Assembly: GCA_002348385.1 (NCBI GenBank)
Contig: DEBD01000006.1
Location: 1-61,711, forward strand
DNA from: Gammaproteobacteria bacterium UBA2965
GTDB taxonomy: Bacteria; Pseudomonadota; Gammaproteobacteria; Pseudomonadales; Azotimanducaceae
Length of the DNA stretch: 61,711 bases
Reading direction: 5' to 3'
Part shown: piece by piece, positions 25,480 to 33,797 of the stretch
How positions within the stretch are numbered: the stretch's first letter is position 1
Layout of the letters: the number at the start of each line of letters is the position of its first letter
Program-made: the position numbers and the translations under genes
Notes under the pieces: generated by a model
Seen by the model: the letters and a program-made list of their open reading frames with translations, nothing else
Database searches by the model: none
Told to the model about the DNA's origin: nothing

Positions 25480-27066
25480 TCAGGAACTACACGAGAGCAT
25501 GGAGCAGCCCGCACGGCTGCGCGCCCAATCGGGTCGCTTGGCAGAGAACCTTTCCTTACCCGCCTGCTCCTCGTAAGGATTCTCAAGCAATGCCGCCAGC
25601 TCGTGAATCTTGCTGAAATCGCCTTCCTCTGCCGCGTCGATGGCAAGCTGTGCGAGGTAATTGCGCAACACGTATACCGGGTTGGCCCTGGCCATGGTGT
25701 CGGCACGCTGCTGGAGGGTGGAAGCATCGTGCCGCAGGCGGCCCGCATAGTCGGTAAGCCAACCACCCATTCCCGCGAGCTGATCTTCGGTCAGATCATC
25801 GGGCGTGTAATAGGCATCTCGAATGGTCGCCACCATCGCATCTGTTTCCATCTGCGGATCCACATGTGCGAGCAGCTGAAAGAAGATGGTCATGTCGGTC
25901 TCTGCGAGCTGCAGCACGTCCGTGAGCCGCGCGAACAGATCGGCGTCGCCCTCGGCAACGGCACGCAGGCCCAACTTGTCTGCCATCATGGCCTCCCAGC
26001 GCGCCTGATACTGCGATGCAAATCCGGCTAACAAATCCTCTAACGGTTTGGAATCGCCGATCAGAGCCACCAACGCCCGTGCCAGCTGCGCAAGGTTCCA
26101 CTGGGCGATACCCGGTTGGTTTCCGTAGCAATAGCGGCGCCCGGCCGCGTCGGTGGTATTGGGCGTCCACCCGAAGTCGAAGTCGTCGAGCCACCCATAC
26201 GGTCCGTAGTCGATAGTCTGCCCCAGAATCGACATGTTGTCGGTGTTCATGACACCGTGCACGAAACCCACCCGCATCCAGCCAACGATCATCTCCGCCG
26301 TGGCCGAACAGACCTCGGCAAACAGCGCCACGTAGTCGTCTGCACCCAAGGTACGTTCAGCGGGATGCAGACGTGGAAAGTCGGCCGCCACCGTATGATC
26401 GGTGAACTGCTGCAACAGATCGAGCTCGCCCCGCGCGGCAAGAATTTCAAAATGGCCGAAGCGGGTGAAACTTCTGGCTACCCGGCAGACCACCGCTCCG
26501 GGTTCCGGCTGGGGGTTGCCGTCGTAAAACATGTCGCGAATCACCTGCTCGCCGGTGAGGGTCAGCGACAGGGCCCGGGTGGTAGGCACGCCCAGGTAAT
26601 GCATGGCCTCGCTGCACAGAAACTCGCGCACGGACGAGCGCAGCACGGCAAGTCCATCGGCACTGCGCGAGTAGGGCGTTGGTCCGGCTCCTTTGAGCTG
26701 CAGGGTCCAGTGCTCGCCACGACCGTTGCGCACTTCCCCCAGATTGATAGCGCGTCCGTCTCCCAGCTGCCCGGCCCAATTGCCAAACTGGTGGCCCCCG
26801 TAGCAGGTGGCCACCGGATCCATTCCAGGCAGCAGGGCGTTACCCGTAAACACCTCGGCAAAGCGCGCCGAGACGCAATCCGCTTCATCGAGCCCTATCA
26901 GCTCGGCCACCTCGCTGGAATACGCCACCAACTGGGGTTTCGCCACAGCGGTTGGTTGCACCCTGGAGTAGCAGGCTCGGGCCACCTGTCGGCGGCGGCT
27001 TCCCTGCTCCGCGTCGGCGGGCAACGCCCGCAGGTACCGATTGTCGAATTGCAGCAAGTCCAGCAT
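25480..27066 (-). CDS. selO: Protein adenylyltransferase SelO
   Basis: 528-residue pseudokinase-fold protein of the SelO/YdiU family, which AMPylates Ser/Thr/Tyr residues on proteins during oxidative stress. The N-terminus has LQFDNRYLRALP; YGGHQFGNWAGQLGDGRA and LKGAGPTPYSR form the nucleotide site; VHGVMNTDNMSILG and the DFDFGW stretch carry active-site residues. The C-terminal GCSMLSCSS matches the redox Cys (Sec in eukaryotes). The long upstream frame to 27363 is in the divergent promoter region and not coding. Divergent from the PQQ dehydrogenase. Confidence 0.94.
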   Translation of the reverse strand: MLDLLQFDNRYLRALPADAEQGSRRRQVARACYSRVQPTAVAKPQLVAYSSEVAELIGLDEADCVSARFAEVFTGNALLPGMDPVATCYGGHQFGNWAGQLGDGRAINLGEVRNGRGEHWTLQLKGAGPTPYSRSADGLAVLRSSVREFLCSEAMHYLGVPTTRALSLTLTGEQVIRDMFYDGNPQPEPGAVVCRVARSFTRFGHFEILAARGELDLLQQFTDHTVAADFPRLHPAERTLGADDYVALFAEVCSATAEMIVGWMRVGFVHGVMNTDNMSILGQTIDYGPYGWLDDFDFGWTPNTTDAAGRRYCYGNQPGIAQWNLAQLARALVALIGDSKPLEDLLAGFASQYQARWEAMMADKLGLRAVAEGDADLFARLTDVLQLAETDMTIFFQLLAHVDPQMETDAMVATIRDAYYTPDDLTEDQLAGMGGWLTDYAGRLRHDASTLQQRADTMARANPVYVLRNYLAQLAIDAAEEGDFSKIHELAALLENPYEEQAGKERFSAKRPDWARSRAGCSMLSCSS

Positions 27067-27199
27067 CGAACAGATCATACTGCAATTGCCCGGCCTAGCG
27101 ATGACGACAGCGTGAAGCGCCTTCCGGTTGTACGACACCATTGCGCAGTGCCCAAGGGCCGGTATGCTTGAGCGCTTTGCAGACCGCCAGGAATCTTTG

Positions 27200-29311
27200 A
27201 TGAGAAATCGCCTTTCAGTGATAGCGGCATGCGGCCTCGTGTTCCTTTGGGGCTGCGAGGACAGCGAGCCCGAAACCACCCAAATACCTCCAACACCGGT
27301 AACCACCCAGCGCATAGTCGAGGCCGCATCGGAGCCCGGCTCATGGCTCACCCACGGCGGCAACTACCAGGAACAACGCTATTCTGATTTGACAAGCATC
27401 AGCACGGACAACGTTTCGGGGCTGGAATTGGCCTGGCATTTCGAATTCGATACGCACCGCGGCCAGGAATCCACTCCCCTCATGATCGACGGCGTAATCT
27501 ACGTCACCTCTGCCTGGAGCAAGGTGTTCGCTCTGGACGCCGCCACCGGAGAGCTGCTGTGGCGATTCGACCCTGAAGTTCCGAAAGAGACGGGCATCAA
27601 CGCCTGCTGCGACGTGGTAAACCGCGGCGCCGCCTATTACGCCGGCAAGGTGTTCGTGGGCACCATCGACGGCCGCCTTATCGCCATCGACGCCGCTACC
27701 GGAGAACAGGCCTGGTCCGCGGTAACGGTGGATCAGTCCCGGCCGTACACAATCACCGGCGCGCCACGCGCCGCCAAGGGGCTGGTCTTCATCGGCAACG
27801 GCGGGGCCGAGTACGGCGTGCGGGGCTATGTGAGCGCCTACCATGTTGAGTCGGGCGAATTGGCCTGGCGGTTCTACACGGTCCCGGGCGATGGTCCCGA
27901 CGGCGCCGCCTCCGATGAGGTACTGGCACAGCTCGCCGCTCCCACCTGGCACGGCAACGACTACCTGGAATACGGAGGCGGCGGCACAGTGTGGGACGCC
28001 ATCGTCTACGACCCGGAACTCGACCAGCTGTATATCGGCACCGGCAACGGGTCGCCGTGGGACCGGGCGCTGCGCTCCCAGGACAAAGGCGACAATCTGT
28101 TCCTGAGCTCGGTAGTCGCTCTGGATCCCGACACCGGCACTTACCTGTGGCACTACCAGGAAACACCCGGGGAAACCTGGGACTACACCTCCACACAACA
28201 GATCACACTGGCGACGCTCGCCATTGATGGATCAACGCGGCAGGTGCTGCTGCACGCGCCGAAGAACGGATTTTTCTACGTGCTCGACCGCACCAACGGG
28301 CAGGTGATCAGCGCGGAGAAATTCGTGCCCGTTAACTGGGCGGAACGCATCGACGTAGAGACCGGGAGGCCGGTGGAAGCGCCCGGGGCGCGCTATGAGC
28401 AAGAACCCTTCGTCTCGGTCGTGGGCGGCGCTGGCGCACACAACTGGCAGCCTATGTCATACAGCCCTCAAACGGGCCTGGTTTACCTGCCAGTCCAACA
28501 GGTGCCGTTCGTCTATACCAAGCAGGAAGGATTCGAGTACCTGCCGGGCGAGTGGAATCTAGGGGTCAACCTTGGCGACACCCCGCTACCCCCGGGTGAC
28601 GACGCCCGGGCTGAGATCCGCGCGGGGCTCATGGGCTGGCTTGCGGCGTGGGATCCAGTGGAGAATCGCGAGGTCTGGCGGGTAGCACACGACGGGCCCT
28701 GGCAGGGGGGCACCCTGGCAACCGCCGGTGGCCTCGTATTTCAGGGGCTCACCGACCACACGTTTCGCGCCTACGACGCATCACAAGGGAGCGAGTTGTG
28801 GCGATTCCCAACCCAAGACGCGATCATCACCGCCCCGATCAGCTTTGCCGTGAACGGCACGCAGTACATCGCGGTGACCGTGGGCAACGGAGGTGGCTTG
28901 CCGCTGACGCTACCCACCTTCGGCGACCCCGCGGTCACGCCAAACGGGCGCCTGCTGGTATTCGCATTGGGCGGCACCGCCAGCCTGCCGGCGCTGAATC
29001 TGGAGTTGCCCGAGCCGGTATTGGTAGAGGACTTCCTACGCCCTGAGCAAAGCGCCGAAGGGTTCGCCCTGTACGGCCGGTTCTGCCAGTCGTGCCACGG
29101 CATTGAGGCGCTCACCGCCGGCGTGCTACCCGATTTGCGCCGCTCCCCGGCCCTGGCCGACCCCGAGTTGTGGCGCGCCATCGTGCTGGAAGGCGCCTTC
29201 AGCCCCAGGGGCATGGTGGGCTTCCAGGGCAAGATCACTGCAGAGCAGACAGAAGTGCTGCGCGGGTACGTGGCCCAACAGGCCGCCCGAATCAACCCGC
29301 CCGCGCCATAA
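27200..29311 (+). CDS. Quinohemoprotein (PQQ- and heme c-dependent) alcohol dehydrogenase
   Basis: 703 residues with an N-terminal signal ending in LWGC (a possible lipobox). An eight-bladed PQQ propeller has the vicinal disulfide Cys136-Cys137 (INACCDVVN) and catalytic Asp in GETWDYTSTQQ. The C-terminal cytochrome domain has CQSCHG (Cys629-His633) and a GMVGF Met segment. Such quinohemoproteins oxidise alcohols in the periplasm and pass electrons to cytochromes. AGGA precedes ATG 27200. Seven bases before the RNase J-like gene. The alcohol substrate and any PQQ synthesis genes are not in view. Confidence 0.92.
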   Translation: MRNRLSVIAACGLVFLWGCEDSEPETTQIPPTPVTTQRIVEAASEPGSWLTHGGNYQEQRYSDLTSISTDNVSGLELAWHFEFDTHRGQESTPLMIDGVIYVTSAWSKVFALDAATGELLWRFDPEVPKETGINACCDVVNRGAAYYAGKVFVGTIDGRLIAIDAATGEQAWSAVTVDQSRPYTITGAPRAAKGLVFIGNGGAEYGVRGYVSAYHVESGELAWRFYTVPGDGPDGAASDEVLAQLAAPTWHGNDYLEYGGGGTVWDAIVYDPELDQLYIGTGNGSPWDRALRSQDKGDNLFLSSVVALDPDTGTYLWHYQETPGETWDYTSTQQITLATLAIDGSTRQVLLHAPKNGFFYVLDRTNGQVISAEKFVPVNWAERIDVETGRPVEAPGARYEQEPFVSVVGGAGAHNWQPMSYSPQTGLVYLPVQQVPFVYTKQEGFEYLPGEWNLGVNLGDTPLPPGDDARAEIRAGLMGWLAAWDPVENREVWRVAHDGPWQGGTLATAGGLVFQGLTDHTFRAYDASQGSELWRFPTQDAIITAPISFAVNGTQYIAVTVGNGGGLPLTLPTFGDPAVTPNGRLLVFALGGTASLPALNLELPEPVLVEDFLRPEQSAEGFALYGRFCQSCHGIEALTAGVLPDLRRSPALADPELWRAIVLEGAFSPRGMVGFQGKITAEQTEVLRGYVAQQAARINPPAP

Positions 29312-29318
29312 GCGCCCC

Positions 29319-30689
29319 ATGACGCCGGGCGAAGGGGACGTGTGGTTCCTCCCGCTGGGAGGAACCGGCGAGATAGGGATGAACCTGAATCTCTACGGCC
29401 ACAACGGCCGCTGGCTCATGGTGGATTGCGGTATCACCTTTGCCGGCGAACATGAGCCCGGTCCGCACATTCAGATGCCCGATCCGCGTTTCATCGCATC
29501 GCGCCGCGCGGAGTTGAGCGCTCTGATCATCACCCACGCCCACGAAGACCATATCGGTGCGGTGGCTCACCTGTGGCGCCAGCTCCGATGCCCCGTCTAC
29601 ACCACGGCCTTCGCCGCGGAGATTCTGCGCCGCAAGCTGGCCGAAGCGGGGCTGCTCTCACGAGTGCCGCTGCACATCGTGGCCCCTGGCACCAGACACC
29701 AGTTGGACGTCTTCGACGTGGACTGGGTATCCATAACCCACTCCACACCGCAGACCCAGGCGCTCGTCATCCGAACCCCGCCCGCCACCATCTTTCATAC
29801 GGCCGACTGGAAGATCGATTCGCAGCCGGTGGTGGGCGAAGCGTTCCACCCGCCGAGGTTTCACGCACTGGGGCAAGAGGGCGTCACCGCCATGGTGTGT
29901 GATTCCACCAACGCCATGGAGGAAGGCCACTCGGTCAGCGAAGGCGAGTTGTACCAGGGGCTGTTCGACCTGGTGAATCAGGCCCCCGCGCGCGTAGTGG
30001 TGGCGTGCTTCGGCAGCAACGTAGCCCGCCTGCACACGCTGAGCCGGGTGGCGGAAGACACCGGGCGCTACGCGGCCCTGCTGGGGCGCTCGCTGCAGAA
30101 CTTTCACTCCGCGGCCGTGGCGGCCTCCGTGTGGGAGAGCGGCCGGCGTTTCATCAATCCCGCTGACCTGGGCTATCTGCCCCCGCAGGAGGTTCTCGCC
30201 ATAGCCACCGGGAGCCAGGGGGAACCCCGCGCCGCCCTGGACAGGCTGGCATCAGACACCCACCCGCACCTGAATCTGCGCCCGGACGATACCGTCATCT
30301 TCAGCTCCCGGGTGATTCCCGGCAACGAGCACGCCGTGCAGAGGCTTACCCGTCGCCTGCAGCGACTGGGCGTCAAACTGATAAGCGCCGAAGAGCTCAA
30401 CATCCCCATACACGCCTCCGGTCACCCCGGCGCAGACGACCTCGAGCAGCTCTACCAGTGGGTACGCCCCGAGGTCGCCATTCCCGTTCACGGCGAAGCC
30501 GCGCACATGCGGGCCAACGCGAAGATCGCCCAACGGGTAGGGGTACCCCGACAGATGGTGGGCACCAACGGCGACCTCTTCATGCTCGCCCCCCAACGCG
30601 GCATCCGCCGCCAGGCGGCGGCCAACGGGCGTCTTGGATTAGACAAGAACAATCTGGTTCAGGTGCACCTGAACCTAGGCTCTACCTGA
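29319..30689 (+). CDS. Ribonuclease J-like metallo-beta-lactamase protein
   Basis: 456 residues. The beta-lactamase core has LPLGGTGEIGMN and the zinc motif HAHEDH (His73-His78); beta-CASP features follow (VVVACFGSNVARLHTL, ATGSQGEPRAAL, FSSRVIPGNEHAVQRL) with HASGHPG and the terminal IPVHGE, as in RNase J/Int11. It lacks the C-terminal domain of Firmicutes RNase J. In gammaproteobacteria such proteins are accessory to RNase E. ATG 29319, 8 nt after the dehydrogenase stop; co-transcription likely, though a functional link is not obvious. Confidence 0.87.
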   Translation: MTPGEGDVWFLPLGGTGEIGMNLNLYGHNGRWLMVDCGITFAGEHEPGPHIQMPDPRFIASRRAELSALIITHAHEDHIGAVAHLWRQLRCPVYTTAFAAEILRRKLAEAGLLSRVPLHIVAPGTRHQLDVFDVDWVSITHSTPQTQALVIRTPPATIFHTADWKIDSQPVVGEAFHPPRFHALGQEGVTAMVCDSTNAMEEGHSVSEGELYQGLFDLVNQAPARVVVACFGSNVARLHTLSRVAEDTGRYAALLGRSLQNFHSAAVAASVWESGRRFINPADLGYLPPQEVLAIATGSQGEPRAALDRLASDTHPHLNLRPDDTVIFSSRVIPGNEHAVQRLTRRLQRLGVKLISAEELNIPIHASGHPGADDLEQLYQWVRPEVAIPVHGEAAHMRANAKIAQRVGVPRQMVGTNGDLFMLAPQRGIRRQAAANGRLGLDKNNLVQVHLNLGST

Positions 30690-30923
30690 ATCACCATCCC
30701 GCGGGCTTGGGGCTCGATCCGAGCCGCCCACGATGGACGCCTTCGAGAAAATCCAACTTGTTTCGAATAACGCCCGTGCGCACCGAGTCGCTCCGCGAGA
30801 ACACCAACCATTCATCCGTTGCTCTTCGCTACTTCGGGCAATGGGCAGACACGGGCTTCGCATCCCGCAGATGCAACCATGCTAGAGACCAGGCAATATT
30901 AGAGCAGAGGAAGGGAGTGGGTT

Positions 30924-32324
30924 TTGACGCAAATCACGGGGCCCGATGGACGCCTGAAGAAGTCCACGCTTTTGTATTTCGGCCTGCCGGACTACGCCGT
31001 GTACCTGGCGGCCATCCCAGTATCTCTCTATATCCCCCTGGTGTACTCCCGGGACCTGGGCCTGGACCTGGCCGACATCGGCCTGATTCTCATGCTCGCC
31101 CGCATCACCGACGTGATCACCGATCCGCTGATCGGCTACTTGAGCGACCGCACCAATACCCGCATCGGCAAGCGCAAGCCGTGGCTCGCCGCCGGCACAG
31201 TAGTGATGATGTTCTCAGCCTGGCAGCTTTTTGCGCCAAGCGGCCCGGTTGACAACTGGCACCTGCTCGCCTGGTCCATGCTGCTGTGGCTGGGCTGGAC
31301 CATGATCAACATCCCCTACTTCGCCTGGGGCGCCGAGCTGTCGGATGACTACGACGAGCGCAGCCGCATCACAGGGTGGCGGCAGTTCTTCGGATACCTG
31401 GGAAACGTCAGCGTGCTGCTGATCCCCACCGTGTCAGGAGAGCTCACCGGCTACGGCTCGCTGCCGAAAGAAGGGCTCACCATCGTCGGATTCATGGCCC
31501 TGGTGCTGCTACCCATACTCATGTTCTTTGCCCTTTGGAAAGTGCCGGAAACCACCAAGCACAGGATGACCGAGGCCAACCTGCTCAAGAGCAGCAAGCA
31601 GATGTTCTCAAACGGTAGCTTCATGCTGCTGTTTACCGGCTTTTTGATGCTGTCCATGGGCACCACCTGGGCGTCGTCCATGTTCATGCTGCTGGCGGCT
31701 TACGTGGTAAACGTGGAAGACGACATCCAGGCGATTCTGCTGGGTTTCTACTTCATTCAGCTGCTGTCATTACCCGTGTGGCTGCAGGTGTCCTACCGGA
31801 TCGGCAAGAAGCAGACCTGGATGCTCGGCGCCGCCGTCTACGCCCTGGCTAGCCCCGGCTACATGATGCTGGGATCCGGGGATGTGATCGGCTTGTGCAT
31901 CGTGCTGGGCCTGTACGGCATCGCCGGCGGCAACTTCACCGCCATCTCGCTGTCCATGAAAGCCGACGTGATCGACGTGGCCGCCATGCGCACGGGCAAC
32001 CACGTGGCGGGCTCCTACATGGCCGTGTGGTCGCTGGGAACCAAACTGTTTCAGGCAATCGCCGTGGGAATAGCGTTGCCGCTTTTGTCACTGGTAGGCG
32101 GATTCGACCCCAATAGCGAGAACGGTCCCTCGGAGCTGTTAGCGCTACGGCTCAACATCACAGTAATTCCCATGATCCTCTATGGTGCTGCCGTGTTGGT
32201 GATCTGGCGCTACCCACTGGATGCGGACCGGTTGGTGCGGCTGAGGGAGGCATTCACCCGACGGCGCGAGCGCCAGGGGCTACCGCCCATGGATGATCAG
32301 CAGACGAGCGGGTCAGCGGGCTGA
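30924..32324 (+). CDS. GPH-family (glycoside-pentoside-hexuronide type) cation symporter
   Basis: 466-residue 12-TM major-facilitator protein. The GPH signatures are DVITDPLIGYLSDRTNTRIGKRKPWL (cation-binding and loop motif) and WGAELSDDYDERSRITGWRQF. Members carry sugars or small organic compounds with Na+ or H+. Start is TTG at 30924, supported by GGAAGGGAG 7 nt upstream. Convergent with the Rieske oxygenase, suggesting import of a compound related to that pathway, but the substrate is unknown. Confidence 0.9.
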   Translation: MTQITGPDGRLKKSTLLYFGLPDYAVYLAAIPVSLYIPLVYSRDLGLDLADIGLILMLARITDVITDPLIGYLSDRTNTRIGKRKPWLAAGTVVMMFSAWQLFAPSGPVDNWHLLAWSMLLWLGWTMINIPYFAWGAELSDDYDERSRITGWRQFFGYLGNVSVLLIPTVSGELTGYGSLPKEGLTIVGFMALVLLPILMFFALWKVPETTKHRMTEANLLKSSKQMFSNGSFMLLFTGFLMLSMGTTWASSMFMLLAAYVVNVEDDIQAILLGFYFIQLLSLPVWLQVSYRIGKKQTWMLGAAVYALASPGYMMLGSGDVIGLCIVLGLYGIAGGNFTAISLSMKADVIDVAAMRTGNHVAGSYMAVWSLGTKLFQAIAVGIALPLLSLVGGFDPNSENGPSELLALRLNITVIPMILYGAAVLVIWRYPLDADRLVRLREAFTRRRERQGLPPMDDQQTSGSAG

Positions 32325-32348
32325 GGCGATTCGGGCATCCGAATCGCC
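32325..32348. terminator. Bidirectional hairpin between convergent genes
   Basis: Perfect 10-bp stem GGCGATTCGG / CCGAATCGCC with loop GCAT, immediately after the symporter stop and 17 nt from the end of the Rieske gene. No clear T-tract on either side; it may stop transcription from both genes or protect 3' ends. Confidence 0.6.
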
Positions 32349-32364
32349 CCGCCTCGCGGTCGGG

Positions 32365-33552
32365 CTAGTTGCGCCCCGCGATGCCTTTCTCCAGCAGCGC
32401 GTTGAGGTCCTCATCCTCGGTTTCGATGAGGGCGTCTACCCATTTGTGGAAAAGCTGCCCGCCGCCTTCGTTGCGGCCGAAGTAGGAGAACTCTTTGGCG
32501 CCAGTGGCCAGTGACTGCTGTACGTTAAAGCCAGTGAAGTAATCCTCTCCATAGACAACATCGTGCATGAAGCTCATGTACTGCTTCAGCGCGTCTTCGT
32601 CTTTCTCCGCCTCATCACCAAACATGAGAAAATTTTGAATGGTGTGCGACTCGCCTACCGTTTTCCCCGGAAACATCTGCGACACCATGTAGCTACCGGT
32701 CACGGGACTGCCGGCAATGGAGATGTTCGGGAAAATCGTCCATACCCCCGGTACCATCTCATCGTTGGTCCACTCGTCTTCGGGGCGCCCGGCAAATATC
32801 TCGTGGCCCTTGGGCGAGCTCACTCGGACATGGGGACCCCATGAATAGTAGTCCGCCTGAGACGGACCATCCGGGCCGAAGGATTCTCGATGCAGGATCG
32901 GCACATGATAGAAATCCCGGTAGCCGTCGTAGGCCACCTTCCAGTTGGGGCCCTCCATGCTTTGGCGTCCGCCCACGTAGGTATCCTTAAAACGCAGGTG
33001 ATCTAGGACGTCACCGTAGCCCGCAAGAAACAGATCTATATCTACCTGCGCTTTTGGATCCAGTGTCACCCATATGAGCCCACCCCGCTCCGCTACCGGC
33101 AGCGGCGTCAATCCATTGCATGCCTTATCCACCTCGCCGAAGTTTTTCTCATCAAACACACTGATGAGATCCCCTTGAATGCCGTAGGTCCATGCGTGAT
33201 AACGACAGCGAAAGTTCTTTGCATTGCCTGCGTCGTCTTCCACTACGAAGTTTCCGCGATGGGAGCACATATTCACGAATGCATGGGCCTCACCGTCGTT
33301 GCCGCGGGTCATCAGCACCGGCACACCGGCAACGGTCATAGCGCGGTAGTCTCCTGGAACCTTAAGTTCGCACGAGAACCCCAGAGCCAGTGGCAAACGT
33401 TTAAAGATTCGCTCCACCTCGACCTCATAACGCCCAGGGTCGTGGTAGGAGGCGGTAGGTATCTTGTGGATATCAGGCGCAAGATCTATGCGCTGGTTTT
33501 CCAGATTCTCGATCTCACGCCGGGTCATTTCCAACAGAACTTCACGCGACAT
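32365..33552 (-). CDS. Rieske non-heme iron oxygenase, large subunit
   Basis: 395 residues. The Rieske [2Fe-2S] site has CSHRGNF (Cys96, His98) and CRYHAW (Cys116, His119); the catalytic domain has YDGYRDFYHVPILHRE, with the Asp/His ligands of the mononuclear iron. It would hydroxylate or demethylate an aromatic or alicyclic substrate. No ferredoxin or reductase gene is adjacent, so it must borrow electrons. GGAGGAA 7 nt before ATG 33552 sets the start. An inverted repeat lies upstream. Flanked by a symporter and a TonB receptor, hinting at a catabolic unit. Confidence 0.92.
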   Translation of the reverse strand: MSREVLLEMTRREIENLENQRIDLAPDIHKIPTASYHDPGRYEVEVERIFKRLPLALGFSCELKVPGDYRAMTVAGVPVLMTRGNDGEAHAFVNMCSHRGNFVVEDDAGNAKNFRCRYHAWTYGIQGDLISVFDEKNFGEVDKACNGLTPLPVAERGGLIWVTLDPKAQVDIDLFLAGYGDVLDHLRFKDTYVGGRQSMEGPNWKVAYDGYRDFYHVPILHRESFGPDGPSQADYYSWGPHVRVSSPKGHEIFAGRPEDEWTNDEMVPGVWTIFPNISIAGSPVTGSYMVSQMFPGKTVGESHTIQNFLMFGDEAEKDEDALKQYMSFMHDVVYGEDYFTGFNVQQSLATGAKEFSYFGRNEGGGQLFHKWVDALIETEDEDLNALLEKGIAGRN

Positions 33553-33613
33553 GTCTGTTTCCTCCAAGGCTAATGTTTCAGTCTATTAGCTCAATACCCG
33601 AATGTCAGCTGCA

Positions 33614-33635
33614 GCTCATGCTGCGTAGCACGAGC
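33614..33635 (-). promoter_or_regulatory. Operator-like inverted repeat upstream of the Rieske gene
   Basis: GCTCATGCT-GCGT-AGCACGAGC, a 9-bp dyad with one mismatch, lies 62-83 bp upstream of ATG 33552. A plausible repressor or activator site; no adjacent regulator gene is visible. It could instead be a chance hairpin. Confidence 0.35.
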
Positions 33636-33747
33636 AGCTATACATCCCACGACGGGTGTCATCCCCTCAAACAAACCGTTATCGCACTATTCTCTGGCCA
33701 AGATAAGAAAATACCCAAGCATCAAGGCACAGCAGGAAATCCCCCGC

Positions 33748-33780
33748 AAAAAAAACGCGCCAGCACGCTGGCGCGTTTTT
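33748..33780. terminator. Bidirectional intrinsic terminator
   Basis: Stem ACGCGCCAGC / GCTGGCGCGT (33755-33764, 33767-33776) flanked by a run of As on the left and Ts on the right. It lies 18 nt past the stop of the TonB receptor gene (minus strand) and would terminate in both directions. Confidence 0.85.
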
Positions 33781-33797
33781 ATCTTCAACGCTCTGCA

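Noticed and set aside
27067..27363. N-terminal extension of SelO
   Set aside because: It covers the divergent promoter and the start of the PQQ dehydrogenase, and family members begin at the LQFDNRY region.
30711..30725. GGCTCG-ATC-CGAGCC hairpin after the RNase J-like gene
   Set aside because: The stem is short and has no T-tract, so I could not call it a terminator.
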